The notes: generated by a model not told the origin, from the letters alone. Shown: positions 48,173-56,905, numbered from the stretch's first letter. The stretch: 58,416 nt of DNA from Citrobacter freundii (GCF_011077955.1 NZ_JAALBX010000021.1:1-58416); one strand, 5' to 3'. Numbers and translations: made by a program.

Positions 48173-48886
48173 TCAAATTTTGCTCTGATTAACCCGCCGT
48201 GAAAGTTCTTCTGCAGACTCTTTTCGTTCGCTGTAGCGATCAACGAGATAGGCTGAGTTAGCTCGGGTCAGCAGAGTAAATTTCACCAGTTCTTCCATCA
48301 CATCCACGATCCTGTCGTAATAAGACGACGGTTTCATTCGTCCATCTTCATCAAATTCCTGCCAGGCTTTTGCCACGGAGGACTGATTCGGGATGGTGAT
48401 CATCCGCATCCAGCGGCCAAGAATCCGCATCTGGTTTACGGCATTGAAAGACTGAGAGCCACCGCAGACCTGCATTACGGCCAGCGTCTTACCCTGCGAA
48501 GGGCGAACTGCACCTTCTGATAACGGTATCCAATCAATCTGGGCCTTCATGATGCCGGTCATCGCACCATGGCGTTCAGGGGAACACCACACCATCCCTT
48601 CGGACCAACGAACCAGCTCGCGCAGTTCCATGACTTTAGGATGCGAGTCAGGTGCATCATCAGGAAGAGGCAAGCCAGAAGGATTGAAGATCCGCACGTC
48701 TGCACCCATTGCGGTCAGTAACCTTGCCGCTTCTTCCGTTGTCAGTCGGCTGTAGGAACGTTCGCGCACAGAGCCGTACAACATGAGGATACGTGGAGGA
48801 TGAGGAACGGCAGGAACACCGAATCTTGCCTCTGTGATTGAGGTGTCGAACAAACCCGAATCAACATTCTTAAGATCACCTGTCAT
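48173..48886 (-). CDS. arsH: Organoarsenical oxidase / NADPH-dependent FMN reductase ArsH
   Basis: A 237-residue flavoprotein of the NADPH-dependent FMN reductase family. [15 protein letters not shown] is the FMN-phosphate loop, and [23 protein letters not shown] (recognised by [10 protein letters not shown]) is the conserved core. ArsH oxidises trivalent organoarsenicals and has azo or quinone reductase activity. It starts 1 bp after the arsR2 stop codon. Confidence 0.93.
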   Translation of the reverse strand: MTGDLKNVDSGLFDTSITEARFGVPAVPHPPRILMLYGSVRERSYSRLTTEEAARLLTAMGADVRIFNPSGLPLPDDAPDSHPKVMELRELVRWSEGMVWCSPERHGAMTGIMKAQIDWIPLSEGAVRPSQGKTLAVMQVCGGSQSFNAVNQMRILGRWMRMITIPNQSSVAKAWQEFDEDGRMKPSSYYDRIVDVMEELVKFTLLTRANSAYLVDRYSERKESAEELSRRVNQSKI

Positions 48887-48887
48887 T

Positions 48888-49220
48888 TTACTTCTCCGTC
48901 TTCTGGTGCATGGTGAGGCAGTCGTCAGTCCCGGAGCAGCATTCTTCTGTCAGGAAGGCAATCAGAGCCTCAAGGTTTTCATATCGAGCATGGCAAAAGA
49001 GCGTTCTGCCCTGACGTTCCTGCCGTATCAGAGAAACTGATATCAACGAGGAAAGATGATGGCTCAGTGTAGAAGCTGGGATTTCGAGCCGCTTCTGCAG
49101 TTCACCAACCGGTAACCCTTTATGTCCGGCTTTAACCAGCTCCCTGTACACGCTTAGTCGTGTAGAATGACCCAGCTCTTTCAGGGTGTCTGCTGCTTTT
49201 GAAAGATTCATAAGGTTCAT
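48888..49220 (-). CDS. Second ArsR/SmtB-family regulator (ArsR2)
   Basis: A 110-residue winged-helix repressor of a different subgroup from the first ArsR. The HTH contains [21 protein letters not shown], seen as [12 protein letters not shown]. There is no CVC motif in the recognition region; instead the C-terminus carries [10 protein letters not shown], a likely alternative As(III) site as in C-terminal-site ArsR proteins. It opens the leftward ars operon. An alternative start lies 9 bp downstream. A 10-bp inverted repeat overlaps its start. Confidence 0.88.
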   Translation of the reverse strand: MNLMNLSKAADTLKELGHSTRLSVYRELVKAGHKGLPVGELQKRLEIPASTLSHHLSSLISVSLIRQERQGRTLFCHARYENLEALIAFLTEECCSGTDDCLTMHQKTEK

Positions 49221-49249
49221 ATTTCTATATTTCCAGAATTATAGAAATA
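49220..49249 (-). promoter_or_regulatory. Inverted repeat, candidate ArsR2 operator
   Basis: Perfect arms TATTTCTATA and TATAGAAATA separated by 10 bp, overlapping the arsR2 start. Length, AT-richness and position fit an ArsR-family operator for autorepression. Confidence 0.55.
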
Positions 49250-49775
49250 ATAACTTATTTTCCCAGGAAACCATAGTAAACATGTCTGAGAGTCGAGCTG
49301 GAGAAACGACTTAATCTGCAACGGAGGTTCCAGTGGTTACTATGTTTAGCCAGAGTTGAAGGGCTGTTCCACTGCTGGTATCGGCAGAGTTAGCCCTTTG
49401 GCAGTAGAGCGATGAGGCTGTACTTAACTGCTCAAGTGCTCTCAAACGCCAGCCACGCCGCTCGGCATCACTGCAACATCCAGCCAGGCTATCCCGGCAG
49501 ACCCTTAGCCGGGTGATGTGTAAACGATATTCCGCCACTTTTACCGCGATTGTGTTCTATGGCTGTTTCATTTTTTGATTTCCCTTGTTTGACAGGTATG
49601 AGAAATACCCGACAGGTAAACTGTCGGGTATAAATGGAGTTGTGAATTGTTGATTCAGTAAAGGTCGGAACGTCAGGCTTCCAGGGGCAGGTTCAGTCAC
49701 GACTGCGAGGACATTATTTATCGCCGTAATAACGGGGTTTGTACAGGATGCCGAGCCAGTTGCGTAGCCGTAGGA
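49250..49775. other. Gap between arsR2 and the HUH-motif gene
   Basis: About 525 bp without a supported gene. It holds the inverted repeat TACCCGACAG/CTGTCGGGTA (49606-49630, 5-nt loop), which could be an operator or replication-type hairpin, preceded by a partial direct copy TTGACAGGTA. A 75-codon minus-strand frame (49311-49538) has no recognisable features. Confidence 0.5.
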
Positions 49776-50354
49776 TCAGGGGCCTGGCTTACGTGGACGC
49801 CCTGCCGCTGAGCGTGGAGGAACGTCATTACAGCCGTATGCACACAAACCTTCTTTTTGTTCTTCCTTAGCCAGATAGCTCAGAACATGACGGATATTGT
49901 TAATACTTTCCGGATCGTTATACCGAACAGGTATATTGATATTTCTAGAATACTGCGGCCGATATTCACATCGGTGCGATACGCCGTCCCGGTGCGTTAT
50001 TTCCTCCCAAATTGTATTTGCTGTAAGGGCAAAGGGATAAGAATGCTGTGTTTTTTGTCTGTCCAGCCAGAATACGACATGCGCATGGTATCTATGTCGT
50101 TCAGTCCATTCGACAACCCAGAAATAGCCCACCACACCTTTCTCTTTTGTCATTTTCTCCATTAGTACACGCAAGTTATGTTCAAGTGTTTGGTGATTTA
50201 AGTGTGAATACCTGGCACTTTTCTTTTTGTAGAAAAAATCCATGCGTAATGCCAAAAGGCATGAGTATCTGTTTATCATTTCATCGATGTGTGCATTGAG
50301 AACTGAAGCCAGGAACCAGTCTTCATTAAAATTTCTATCTGAATTTTTGAGCAT
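49776..50354 (-). CDS. YagK/YfjJ-like inovirus-Gp2-type protein with HUH motif
   Basis: A 192-residue protein of the family annotated YagK/YfjJ or inovirus Gp2, frequent in CP4-type islands. EWTERHRYHAHVVFWLD contains His90-Ala91-His92, the His-hydrophobic-His motif of rolling-circle Rep and relaxase proteins. Tyr160 in LSYLAKEEQK is a candidate nicking tyrosine. The start MLKNSDRNFNEDW is chosen over an in-frame extension that is hydrophobic and lacks a ribosome binding site. Its C-terminus (PPRSAAGRPRKPGP) is Arg/Pro-rich. Role in replication or nicking of the excised island is inferred. Confidence 0.7.
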   Translation of the reverse strand: MLKNSDRNFNEDWFLASVLNAHIDEMINRYSCLLALRMDFFYKKKSARYSHLNHQTLEHNLRVLMEKMTKEKGVVGYFWVVEWTERHRYHAHVVFWLDRQKTQHSYPFALTANTIWEEITHRDGVSHRCEYRPQYSRNINIPVRYNDPESINNIRHVLSYLAKEEQKEGLCAYGCNDVPPRSAAGRPRKPGP

Positions 50355-50631
50355 GATTATTCCACTGCTGATGATGAGAGAGGTCAGTGCAAGCACTAAG
50401 TTAATGATATTTCATGCAAGACTTTTCTTTAAGGCAATGCTGAGCTGATACTTAAATTAATTATTGCTTTAAAGACGAGACTGGTTGCTCCAATAGTATT
50501 TGCGAGGGTGTTTAAAAGAGACATTGACAGTAAGCGGTGAATATAAGAATAAATGAGAGTGAGTATAATTATATTAAAAAACCTATATTAAATTACGTAA
50601 CCTCCTGTGTAAAACACCAACGCTAAAGGTT
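50355..50631. other. Gap between the HUH-motif gene and alpA
   Basis: About 280 bp, strongly AT-rich, with no supported gene. It should contain the promoter of the HUH-motif gene. No clear repeats were seen. Confidence 0.4.
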
Positions 50632-50871
50632 CTAACCTCGAGATGCTTGTATTCTATCCAGCATCCATTTTTCCACTTCGCTTTTTAGCCAGCGTGAACT
50701 GCGACCCAGTTTAATTGGTGCAGGGAACGCATTCTCTGAAATTAATCGGTAGAACCATTTGTCTGTCATGTTTGTATAGGCGGTGATGAACGTCATATCA
50801 ACGAGCTGATCATTCAGTAAAGATGTGGTTGTCTGGGTGCTGGATGATATCGGATGAGTTTTGTTTGTCAT
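50632..50871 (-). CDS. alpA: AlpA-family excisionase/regulator
   Basis: A 79-residue AlpA-type MerR-like HTH protein. The core MTFITAYTNMTDKWFYRLI and APIKLGRSSRWLKSEVEKWM, recognised by KLGRSSRWLKSEV, is diagnostic. In CP4-57 AlpA activates integrase expression and excision. The start MTNKTHPISS is preceded by GGGAG at good spacing; the longer frame includes an unlikely leader. Position next to the HUH-motif gene matches yfjJ-alpA-like order. Confidence 0.85.
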   Translation of the reverse strand: MTNKTHPISSSTQTTTSLLNDQLVDMTFITAYTNMTDKWFYRLISENAFPAPIKLGRSSRWLKSEVEKWMLDRIQASRG

Positions 50872-51271
50872 GGTAATGCTCCCGCAATTTAGTGTGAGTT
50901 CGGGAGGCGATGTTTGGTACCCAGTGGTACCCTGGATATTCACCTCACACCATGGTACTCAACAGTAAAAAAATACAGTTAATATCTTTTATGCTCAGTA
51001 TGCGCCCCTTTTTAAGGTGTACTTAAGAGAGTCCTGTCGAGCCGCCTGCAAGTAAATTTTAGACTGTGTAAAGCTATGTTGATTTTCCAGAAGTACCTCT
51101 CAAGGTTGAGATTCACAGCTCTGCGCGTTTAGCGAATAGCAAGCTATGTCATAGCGCTAACGAGGCTTTCACCGCCATGATCGATTTTTTTCGCGCATGC
51201 TGAAAAAACGAAACTTACAAGTGAGAATGACAATCGATATCAGATTTATTGATATTAGATGTCTTTAATTT
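50872..51271. other. Gap between alpA and the zinc-motif gene
   Basis: About 400 bp without a supported gene. It contains the alpA leader and AT-rich DNA with TTAGCGAATAGCAAG- and CATAGCGCTAACGAG-like partly symmetrical stretches near 51130-51160. No function assigned. Confidence 0.4.
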
Positions 51272-52423
51272 TTAAATTCCAGGTTGGCACTCAAAAGGGA
51301 GTGTTTCTTTTTTGCCTGACGCCCATAGCAATATATTATCTTTGATTTTGATTACATCTTTATTAAAGAAGGAGTTGTAAAACTCTACTAATTCAGAATA
51401 AGAATCAAAATCCAACTCAAGCATCATGAAGATAATCATTACGGACCTGTACAAATGACCATTTTTATCAAACTTACTTGATAAAAATGAATAAACTTCG
51501 GGGGGGCCATTTCTTGCCATGTTAAAAATAACATGAATTGCTATTAACTCTAACGTAAAGGATTCATTTTTGTATTTTTTAGCGAGTTTTAACATCGAAT
51601 CATTCACGCCAACGACATTCAGTCTTTTTAGTTCATTTAATAAGAGGCCAAATAATGGAGGGACATCGCCAGGGCTAAGATACGGTAGATTATTACTATA
51701 TTGGTGAGGGTGTACAGATGTCTCAATTGTTAATTGGAGTAATTTTAATGCCACAACCCGTTCATCCTCTAACTCAATTAAAGATTTGTACAGGCTGAGT
51801 GGTTTTTTTACGTTAGTAGTCCCCCTGGAATTGCGGGTTTTTGCGAGTTGATTAATTACTTTGTTTTTTAAAGTAATAGGTGTAATAATGTTTTGTTGGT
51901 GTGAGGAATCTCCTGTCTTACCTGGGGAAGGAAGTTTATAAAGTTGCAATTTTAAATTCCCCTCGCCGCCACCAAGATAATTTATTGCATAAAGCGTGCT
52001 GTTTTTACAAAAATCAATCCAGGAGTAGATACTATACAGTTCCGTTACTTCATTTAATGAAACAGGAAGATCCGGCCCGATTCTTATACGGCGTACATAG
52101 CTTTCTGTGTTTCTCCAGGCCGGTGTTTTTCGTATTAATACAAGCTTCTCTCTGGCTTGTCTTATTAATCCAGCATTTTCAATCGAAGATATCTTTCTGA
52201 CATATCCCCTCCTGCTATTGAATGCGCAATAGTAAATGCGCCCCTTCTTTAATCGTTTTATTTTACGAGGGATATATTTATTAATCCGATAAACAAGGTC
52301 TTTTTCCTTGCGCTCACTCAGTTCGCAGAAGCGCAAATAATGTTTTTTACAGAGCCTTTTACGTTTTGCTTCAGGTAATGGGGACACTAAACGATTGCAG
52401 TTTTTTCGTACACATTTAGCCAT
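51272..52423 (-). CDS. Unknown protein with N-terminal Cys/His zinc motif
   Basis: A 383-residue protein that I do not recognise. The first 35 residues carry Cys4, Cys9, Cys25 and His28 (C-X4-C-X15-C-X2-H) within a very basic segment, suggesting a small zinc-binding nucleic-acid-binding head. A Lys/Arg-rich stretch follows to about residue 75 (YIPRKIKRLKKGRIYY). The rest is mixed and then helical to the C-terminus. The ATG before Ala-Lys-Cys is chosen; another ATG lies five codons upstream. It is divergent from the YfjP-type GTPase. The AT-rich composition fits acquired DNA. Confidence 0.6.
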   Translation of the reverse strand: MAKCVRKNCNRLVSPLPEAKRKRLCKKHYLRFCELSERKEKDLVYRINKYIPRKIKRLKKGRIYYCAFNSRRGYVRKISSIENAGLIRQAREKLVLIRKTPAWRNTESYVRRIRIGPDLPVSLNEVTELYSIYSWIDFCKNSTLYAINYLGGGEGNLKLQLYKLPSPGKTGDSSHQQNIITPITLKNKVINQLAKTRNSRGTTNVKKPLSLYKSLIELEDERVVALKLLQLTIETSVHPHQYSNNLPYLSPGDVPPLFGLLLNELKRLNVVGVNDSMLKLAKKYKNESFTLELIAIHVIFNMARNGPPEVYSFLSSKFDKNGHLYRSVMIIFMMLELDFDSYSELVEFYNSFFNKDVIKIKDNILLWASGKKETLPFECQPGI

Positions 52424-52520
52424 TTCATATTCCCTCATTCCAGAAAAATTTAAACCTATATTACTCCTTTGAACAGACGGTTAACCATTTTCCGGCGCTA
52501 TTTTTTCACAGGAGTAAATT

Positions 52521-53414
52521 ATGCCTCAAATCCCCGATCCGCAGGATACCAGTGATGCGGTGCGTACCTGTCTCAATCTCTTACCCCGGCAAGCTACTGA
52601 ACGTATTCTGTCCCGCCTCAAGGAGGCGATTAACTATGAACCCCTGATAGGCATCATGGGCAAAAGTGGTGCGGGCAAGAGTTCATTATGCAACGCGCTT
52701 TTTCAGCAACCCGTCTGTCTGACCAGTGATTTGCTAGGCTGCACCCGGGAACCCCAGCGTCTGTTACTCACCGTTGGTGAGCGCAGCATGACACTGGTGG
52801 ATTTGCCTGGGGTGGGCGAGACACCGGAATACGACGAGGAGTATCTGGCGCTCTATAAGACGTTGCTGGTAGAGCTGGATTTGATTATCTGGGTACTGCG
52901 TGCCGATGACCGTGCTCGGGCAACGGATATCACGGCATACAGGGCACTGATGGAAGCCGGTGCCGACCCTTCACGTTTCCTGTTTGTACTGACTCAGGCC
53001 GACCGCATTCCACCCCTCAGGGATGGTGAGCCCTGGCAGGCATCACCTTCTTCTGAGCAATGCCTTTCACTGGCTTCAGTCAGTGCGCAGGTTGCCGGTC
53101 AGTTGCCGTCCTCTTTCCCGGTCATGGCTGTCTCTGCACATACCGGCTATAACCTGCCCGCCCTGGTGGAGTTGATGGTGCATGCCTTGCCCGTACAGGC
53201 CAGCAGTGCCGTGTATTGCCAGCTGAAACCAGAGCATCAGACCCCGGACACTGACGCCGCTGTACGGCAGCAGTTTGGTGAGGCAGCGGGTAAGGCTTTT
53301 GACACGGTGATTAATCCTGACCACCTGCCTTCTGTCTGGACTGCTCTGTTAAGGAGTCTCCGACAAAAATTAGTGCAACTTGCCACGACATTATGGGACC
53401 GAGTATTTGGCTGA
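52521..53414 (+). CDS. yfjP: YfjP/YeeP-family GTPase
   Basis: A 297-residue Era/Der-type GTPase found in CP4-57 (yfjP), CP4-44 (yeeP) and CP4-6 (ykfA) islands. G1 is GKSGAGKS at residues 47-54, G3 is DLPGVGE at 94-100, and the specificity motif is LTQAD. The C-terminus is amphipathic. Function is unknown; a role in island stability or translation is speculation. It is divergent from the zinc-motif gene and is followed by a repeat-rich spacer. Confidence 0.88.
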   Translation: MPQIPDPQDTSDAVRTCLNLLPRQATERILSRLKEAINYEPLIGIMGKSGAGKSSLCNALFQQPVCLTSDLLGCTREPQRLLLTVGERSMTLVDLPGVGETPEYDEEYLALYKTLLVELDLIIWVLRADDRARATDITAYRALMEAGADPSRFLFVLTQADRIPPLRDGEPWQASPSSEQCLSLASVSAQVAGQLPSSFPVMAVSAHTGYNLPALVELMVHALPVQASSAVYCQLKPEHQTPDTDAAVRQQFGEAAGKAFDTVINPDHLPSVWTALLRSLRQKLVQLATTLWDRVFG

Positions 53415-53468
53415 AATCTGCCGCTTTACCCCTCAATTACCACATTCAAAAAACAGTATATTGATCTG

Positions 53469-53504
53469 TAAAAACGATCGATAATAGAATATCGATCGTT
53501 TTTA
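53469..53504. repeat. Long palindrome with clustered GATC sites
   Basis: Perfect 15-bp arms TAAAAACGATCGATA and TATCGATCGTTTTTA with a 6-nt centre. The right arm and its flank (TATCGATCGTTTTTATCTAT) recur about 44 bp downstream as TATTGATCGCTTTTACCTAT. Four GATC sites fall in 80 bp (53463-53541), two of them inside the palindrome. It lies in the spacer before a secreted-protein gene. A regulatory or Dam-methylation-sensitive role is inferred. Confidence 0.75.
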
Positions 53505-53698
53505 TCTATTAAAATATCGATGTATAAGCCCCCTATTGATCGCTTTTACCTATCAAAGCAAAGGGATATTTCTTTCTCAAAAGTGTTCATGAGCACGACG
53601 AACAGGGACGTTGACGTGATGGTCCGGATACAAAGATGCATCAGGTTCTGTGTACCGCGTCCTCCGTTGCCGCTTCTGATTCATTAATAAGGTGACAT

Positions 53699-54376
53699 AT
53701 GAAAATTCAGACCGTGATTGCACTTGTTTTGTCAGCCATTTCGGTTTCTGCTCAGGCGGGTAACTGGGCTGTGAAAAACGGCTGGTGCCAGACGCTGACC
53801 GATAATGGTCAGGCGCTGGTGATGCTGAAAAACAACACCATTGGCATCTTTGGTCAGTTGCAGGGCTGCCCCAATGGCCCGCAGGAGCTGATAGGGAGTC
53901 GCATCAGTGTAAACGGCAATCTGGTACCCACATCTCAGTTGTGCAACCAGCAAACAGGATTTAAGGCCGTTGAGGTTGAAGGCGGACAGGCACCTGCAGC
54001 CGCCAGAGAGGCAATTGCTTCGATTGCAGGTCAGGAAACATCGACCCTTCAGGTCTTTGGTGCGCAACTGACATTCACCCGTGGGGACATGATGACGGTC
54101 TGCCCGAAATACGTATCTGCCCTTGCTGCCAGTGCCGGGAGTCGAGCGCCGGAGATTAACAAAGGCTCAGTCATGAAAGCGGCCAAAGAAGCGTACACGA
54201 AAGAGTATGACCGTGACACGGCTGAGGCCGCTGATTTTGGCAGCTATAAAGTGGAGGGAAATACTGTGGTTTATGAGGTCTACAATGCCGGGTATCGTAC
54301 CTACGATAAGGTGGTGGTGACCGTTGGTGCTGATGGTAAGGCCACCGGTGCCAGGGTTGAATACATGGGGCAATAA
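53699..54376 (+). CDS. Secreted cysteine-containing protein of unknown function
   Basis: A 225-residue protein with a clear Sec signal peptide (MKIQTVIALVLSAISVSAQA, cleavage after residue 20). The mature part has four Cys residues (30, 57, 82, 135), which could form two disulfides in the periplasm, and ends in a strand-rich segment VVYEVYNAGYRTYDKVVVTV. AAGGTGA precedes the ATG. I do not recognise the family. It sits between yfjP and yfjQ, the place where CP4-44 carries the adhesin gene flu, and it is followed by a terminator. Confidence 0.72.
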   Translation: MKIQTVIALVLSAISVSAQAGNWAVKNGWCQTLTDNGQALVMLKNNTIGIFGQLQGCPNGPQELIGSRISVNGNLVPTSQLCNQQTGFKAVEVEGGQAPAAAREAIASIAGQETSTLQVFGAQLTFTRGDMMTVCPKYVSALAASAGSRAPEINKGSVMKAAKEAYTKEYDRDTAEAADFGSYKVEGNTVVYEVYNAGYRTYDKVVVTVGADGKATGARVEYMGQ

Positions 54377-54406
54377 CGTCTTATCCGCCACGCCATTTTT
54401 AATGTT

Positions 54407-54438
54407 AAAGGCCATGTTCCTTCGGGAGCGTGGCCTTT
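54407..54438 (+). terminator. Terminator after the secreted-protein gene
   Basis: Stem AAAGGCCATG...CGTGGCCTTTT with an internal TTCG loop, followed by TTTTCTTTTT. Confidence 0.8.
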
Positions 54439-54474
54439 TCTTTTTATACCGATAAACACACAAAGGAGTGGATT

Positions 54475-55293
54475 ATGCGATTAGTATCCCGCTTTGGTGC
54501 GGTGAACCTTGTTCGCCGTGACCGTCCCTTAACCCGTAATGAACTTGCTCACTATGTTCCCAGCGTGTTTAGTGAGGAAAAGCATGAATCGCGCAGCGAG
54601 CGCTATACCTGCATCCCGACCATCACTCTGTTGGATAACCTGCAGCGCGAAGGTTTTCAGCCGTTCTTTGCCTGCCAGACCCGTGTGCGTAACCCCGACA
54701 AGCGGGAACACACCAAACATATGCTACGTCTGCGCCGCGAAGGGCAGATTACCGGTAAACAGGTACCGGAAATAATCCTGCTTAACAGCCATGACGGTTC
54801 TAGTTCATACCAGATGCTGCCGGGACTGTTCCGATCGGTCTGTCAGAACGGACTGATTTGCGGCGAGAGCTTTGGAGAGGTGCGAGTGCCCCATAAGGGC
54901 AACGTGGTGGAAAAGGTTATCGAAGGGGCTTACGAGGTGCTTGGGGTGTTTGACAGGGTGGAGGAAAAACGCGACGCCATGCAGTCACTAATGCTTCCGC
55001 CACCAGCACAACAGGCACTGGCAAAAGCTGCACTGACATATCGCTTTGGCGAGGAGCATCAGCCTGTGACGGAATCACAGCTATTAGCCCCTCGTCGCTG
55101 GCAGGATGAGTCCGGAGATCTCTGGACAACTTATCAGCGTATTCAGGAGAACCTAATCAAAGGTGGTTTGAACGGTCGCAATGCAAAAGGAGGACGCACA
55201 CATACCCATGCAATTAAAGGTATCGATGGTGATGTGAAGCTGAACCGTGCGCTGTGGGTAATGGCTGAAAATATGCTGCAACTCGCCTCATGA
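54475..55293 (+). CDS. yafZ: YfjQ/YafZ family protein (DUF932)
   Basis: A 272-residue protein of the DUF932 family, found in every CP4-type island of E. coli (YfjQ, YafZ). Conserved stretches are MRLVSRFGAVNLVRRDRPL, PEIILLNSHDGSSSYQML and NGLICGESFGEVRVPHKG. The start matches relatives and has an AAAGGAG site. Its function is unknown, though relatives lie beside plasmid maintenance and anti-restriction genes. A 15-codon in-frame extension upstream overlaps the terminator and is rejected. Confidence 0.9.
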   Translation: MRLVSRFGAVNLVRRDRPLTRNELAHYVPSVFSEEKHESRSERYTCIPTITLLDNLQREGFQPFFACQTRVRNPDKREHTKHMLRLRREGQITGKQVPEIILLNSHDGSSSYQMLPGLFRSVCQNGLICGESFGEVRVPHKGNVVEKVIEGAYEVLGVFDRVEEKRDAMQSLMLPPPAQQALAKAALTYRFGEEHQPVTESQLLAPRRWQDESGDLWTTYQRIQENLIKGGLNGRNAKGGRTHTHAIKGIDGDVKLNRALWVMAENMLQLAS

Positions 55294-55316
55294 ACGAAAT
55301 CTCCGTGTGTGTTTAT

Positions 55317-55347
55317 AGCCCTGTAGCTGGTAGTTACGGGGCTTTTT
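55317..55347 (+). terminator. Terminator between yafZ and the RadC-like gene
   Basis: Imperfect stem AGCCCTGTA/TTACGGGGCT with loop GCTGGTAG, followed by TTTTTCTTTT. Confidence 0.75.
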
Positions 55348-55363
55348 CTTTTAAGGAGCCACC

Positions 55364-55837
55364 ATGTCCGAACTGAATTTACCTTCGGTCTTCCCGATGA
55401 ATGAGCAACGTACCATCCGTCGTGCCCTGCGATTACTGGAGAAATATCAGCGGCAGCCCAGTGAATCGTTCCTTGCCGCTAGCTTCGCGAAAAATTGGTT
55501 ACAGCTTTATTTGGCAAAGCAGGAGCGCGAAGTCTTTGTTGTTATCTATCTCGATAATCAACATCGTCTGCTGAAGCATGAAACGCTCTTCCTCGGCACG
55601 ATTAACCATACTGAAATCCATCCTCGCGAAATTGTGAAATCTGCACTGCGTCATAATGCCGCGGCGGTGATCATCGCCCATAACCACCCGTCAGGGATTA
55701 CCGAAGCGAGTAAAGCTGACAGAGCCATTACCGCCAGGATTATAGAGGCGCTGGGTCTGGTCGATGTCCGGCTACTGGATCATTTCATCATAGGTGATGG
55801 TGACGCTTTGTCGTTTGCTGAACATGGATGGCTATAA
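55364..55837 (+). CDS. RadC-like JAB-domain protein (YeeS/YfjY family)
   Basis: A 157-residue JAMM/MPN-fold protein of the RadC family. The metal motif is AAVIIAHNHPSG followed by Asp in ASKADRAIT (His-X-His-X10-Asp), and HREIVKSALRHNA-like segment is seen as PREIVKSALRHNA. Island versions (YeeS, YfjY, YkfG) lack the HhH domain of chromosomal RadC, as here. Biochemical function is unproven. AAGGAG precedes the start. It is part of the conserved block yeeS-yeeT-yeeU-yeeV. Confidence 0.9.
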   Translation: MSELNLPSVFPMNEQRTIRRALRLLEKYQRQPSESFLAASFAKNWLQLYLAKQEREVFVVIYLDNQHRLLKHETLFLGTINHTEIHPREIVKSALRHNAAAVIIAHNHPSGITEASKADRAITARIIEALGLVDVRLLDHFIIGDGDALSFAEHGWL

Positions 55838-55852
55838 GAAGAGGAAGGGCTA

Positions 55853-56074
55853 ATGAAAATCATCAGTAAGCGTCGGGCGATGGCAATTTATCGTCTGCAT
55901 CCTGAATCCCGATTGTTTCGCTTCTGTACCGGGAAATATCGCTGGTCCGGGAGCATCTGCCATTACTACGGTCGTGAAGTTCAGGATATCTATGGTGTTC
56001 TGGCTGTCTTTGCCGAGCGACGTCAGGACCGGAACGGACCTTATGTCTGTCTGCGCAGCGTCACTCTCAATTAA
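55853..56074 (+). CDS. yeeT: YeeT-family protein (DUF987)
   Basis: A 73-residue DUF987 protein, always found between the RadC-like gene and the YeeU antitoxin gene in these islands (YeeT, YkfH, YfjX neighbourhood). The conserved ISKRRAMAIYRLHPESRLF and SICHYYGREVQDI are seen, the latter as CHYYGREV. It is Tyr/Arg-rich and without known function. It starts 16 bp after the preceding stop codon. Confidence 0.87.
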   Translation: MKIISKRRAMAIYRLHPESRLFRFCTGKYRWSGSICHYYGREVQDIYGVLAVFAERRQDRNGPYVCLRSVTLN

Positions 56075-56094
56075 CCTTATAAAAGGAGCTTCAG

Positions 56095-56445
56095 ATGTCG
56101 AATAAGACACTGACAGTGAATGATGATACTGCTGAGCCCTGGTGGGGTTTAAGTCGTAACGTCATCCCTTGTTTTGGCGCACGTCTGGTTCAGGAAGGTA
56201 CTCGCCTGCATTACCTGGCTGACCGCGCCAGCATAATAGGCCTATTCAATAAAGCAGATTTGCTCCGTCTTGACCAGGCATTTCCTGTTCTGCTGAAGCA
56301 GGCGGAGCTCATGCTTACCAGCGGCGAACTGAATCCCCGACACCAGCATTGCGTCACCCTCTATGCAAAGGGGCTGACCTGCGAAGCTGATACGCTGGGT
56401 TCCTGTGGTCACGTCTATATCTCCATTTATCCTACTCAACGCTAA
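56095..56445 (+). CDS. cbeA: YeeU/CbeA-family antitoxin (type IV)
   Basis: A 116-residue antitoxin of the YeeU/YafW/YfjZ family. EPWWGLSRNVIPCFGARLV and RLHYLADRASIIGLF are hallmarks, recognised by WGLSRNVIPCFGARLV. CbeA counteracts its toxin by stabilising MreB and FtsZ polymers rather than by direct toxin binding. AAAGGAG precedes the start. The cognate toxin gene follows after 34 bp. Confidence 0.93.
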   Translation: MSNKTLTVNDDTAEPWWGLSRNVIPCFGARLVQEGTRLHYLADRASIIGLFNKADLLRLDQAFPVLLKQAELMLTSGELNPRHQHCVTLYAKGLTCEADTLGSCGHVYISIYPTQR

Positions 56446-56479
56446 TTAACTTTAGAACTCACTTTTACGAGAACAACTC

Positions 56480-56848
56480 ATGAATACTTTACCTGCAATA
56501 AACCAGCGGGCTGTTCAGACATGCTTATCACCCGTGGTTGTCTGGCAAATGCTGCTTGCTCGACTACTTGAGCAGCACTATGGCCTGACCTTAAATGACA
56601 CGCCGTTCAGCGATGAGGCTGTTATTAAAAGACATATCGAAGCTGGTATCACGCTTGTCGATGCCGTTAATTTTTTGGTGGAGAAGTACGAATTGATCCG
56701 TATCGACCGCAGAGGATTTAGCTCACAGGGACAAGTGCCATATTTGACCGTGACAGATATCCTTCATGCCAGGAGAGCATGTGGATTAACGAACAGTTGT
56801 CCTTATCGGGAAGTAAGTAATATTGTTCTTGGCCGATCGCGGCAGTGA
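56480..56848 (+). CDS. cbtA: CbtA/YeeV/YkfI-family toxin
   Basis: A 122-residue toxin that inhibits cell division and shape by targeting FtsZ and Mre[19 protein letters not shown] and [23 protein letters not shown], recognised by [14 protein letters not shown], are family signatures. The C-terminus ([16 protein letters not shown]) differs from E. coli YkfI, which is normal for the family. It is the last gene of the island's maintenance block and helps retain the element. Confidence 0.93.
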   Translation: MNTLPAINQRAVQTCLSPVVVWQMLLARLLEQHYGLTLNDTPFSDEAVIKRHIEAGITLVDAVNFLVEKYELIRIDRRGFSSQGQVPYLTVTDILHARRACGLTNSCPYREVSNIVLGRSRQ

Positions 56849-56905
56849 GGTGTACTTCAATAGCTGAGAAAATTTGTACGGTCTGTGAAGATATTAGTGG
56901 GATTA

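Noticed and set aside
49311..49538. 75-codon minus-strand frame between arsR2 and the HUH-motif gene
   Set aside because: Arg/Cys/Ser-rich translation, no family and no ribosome binding site.
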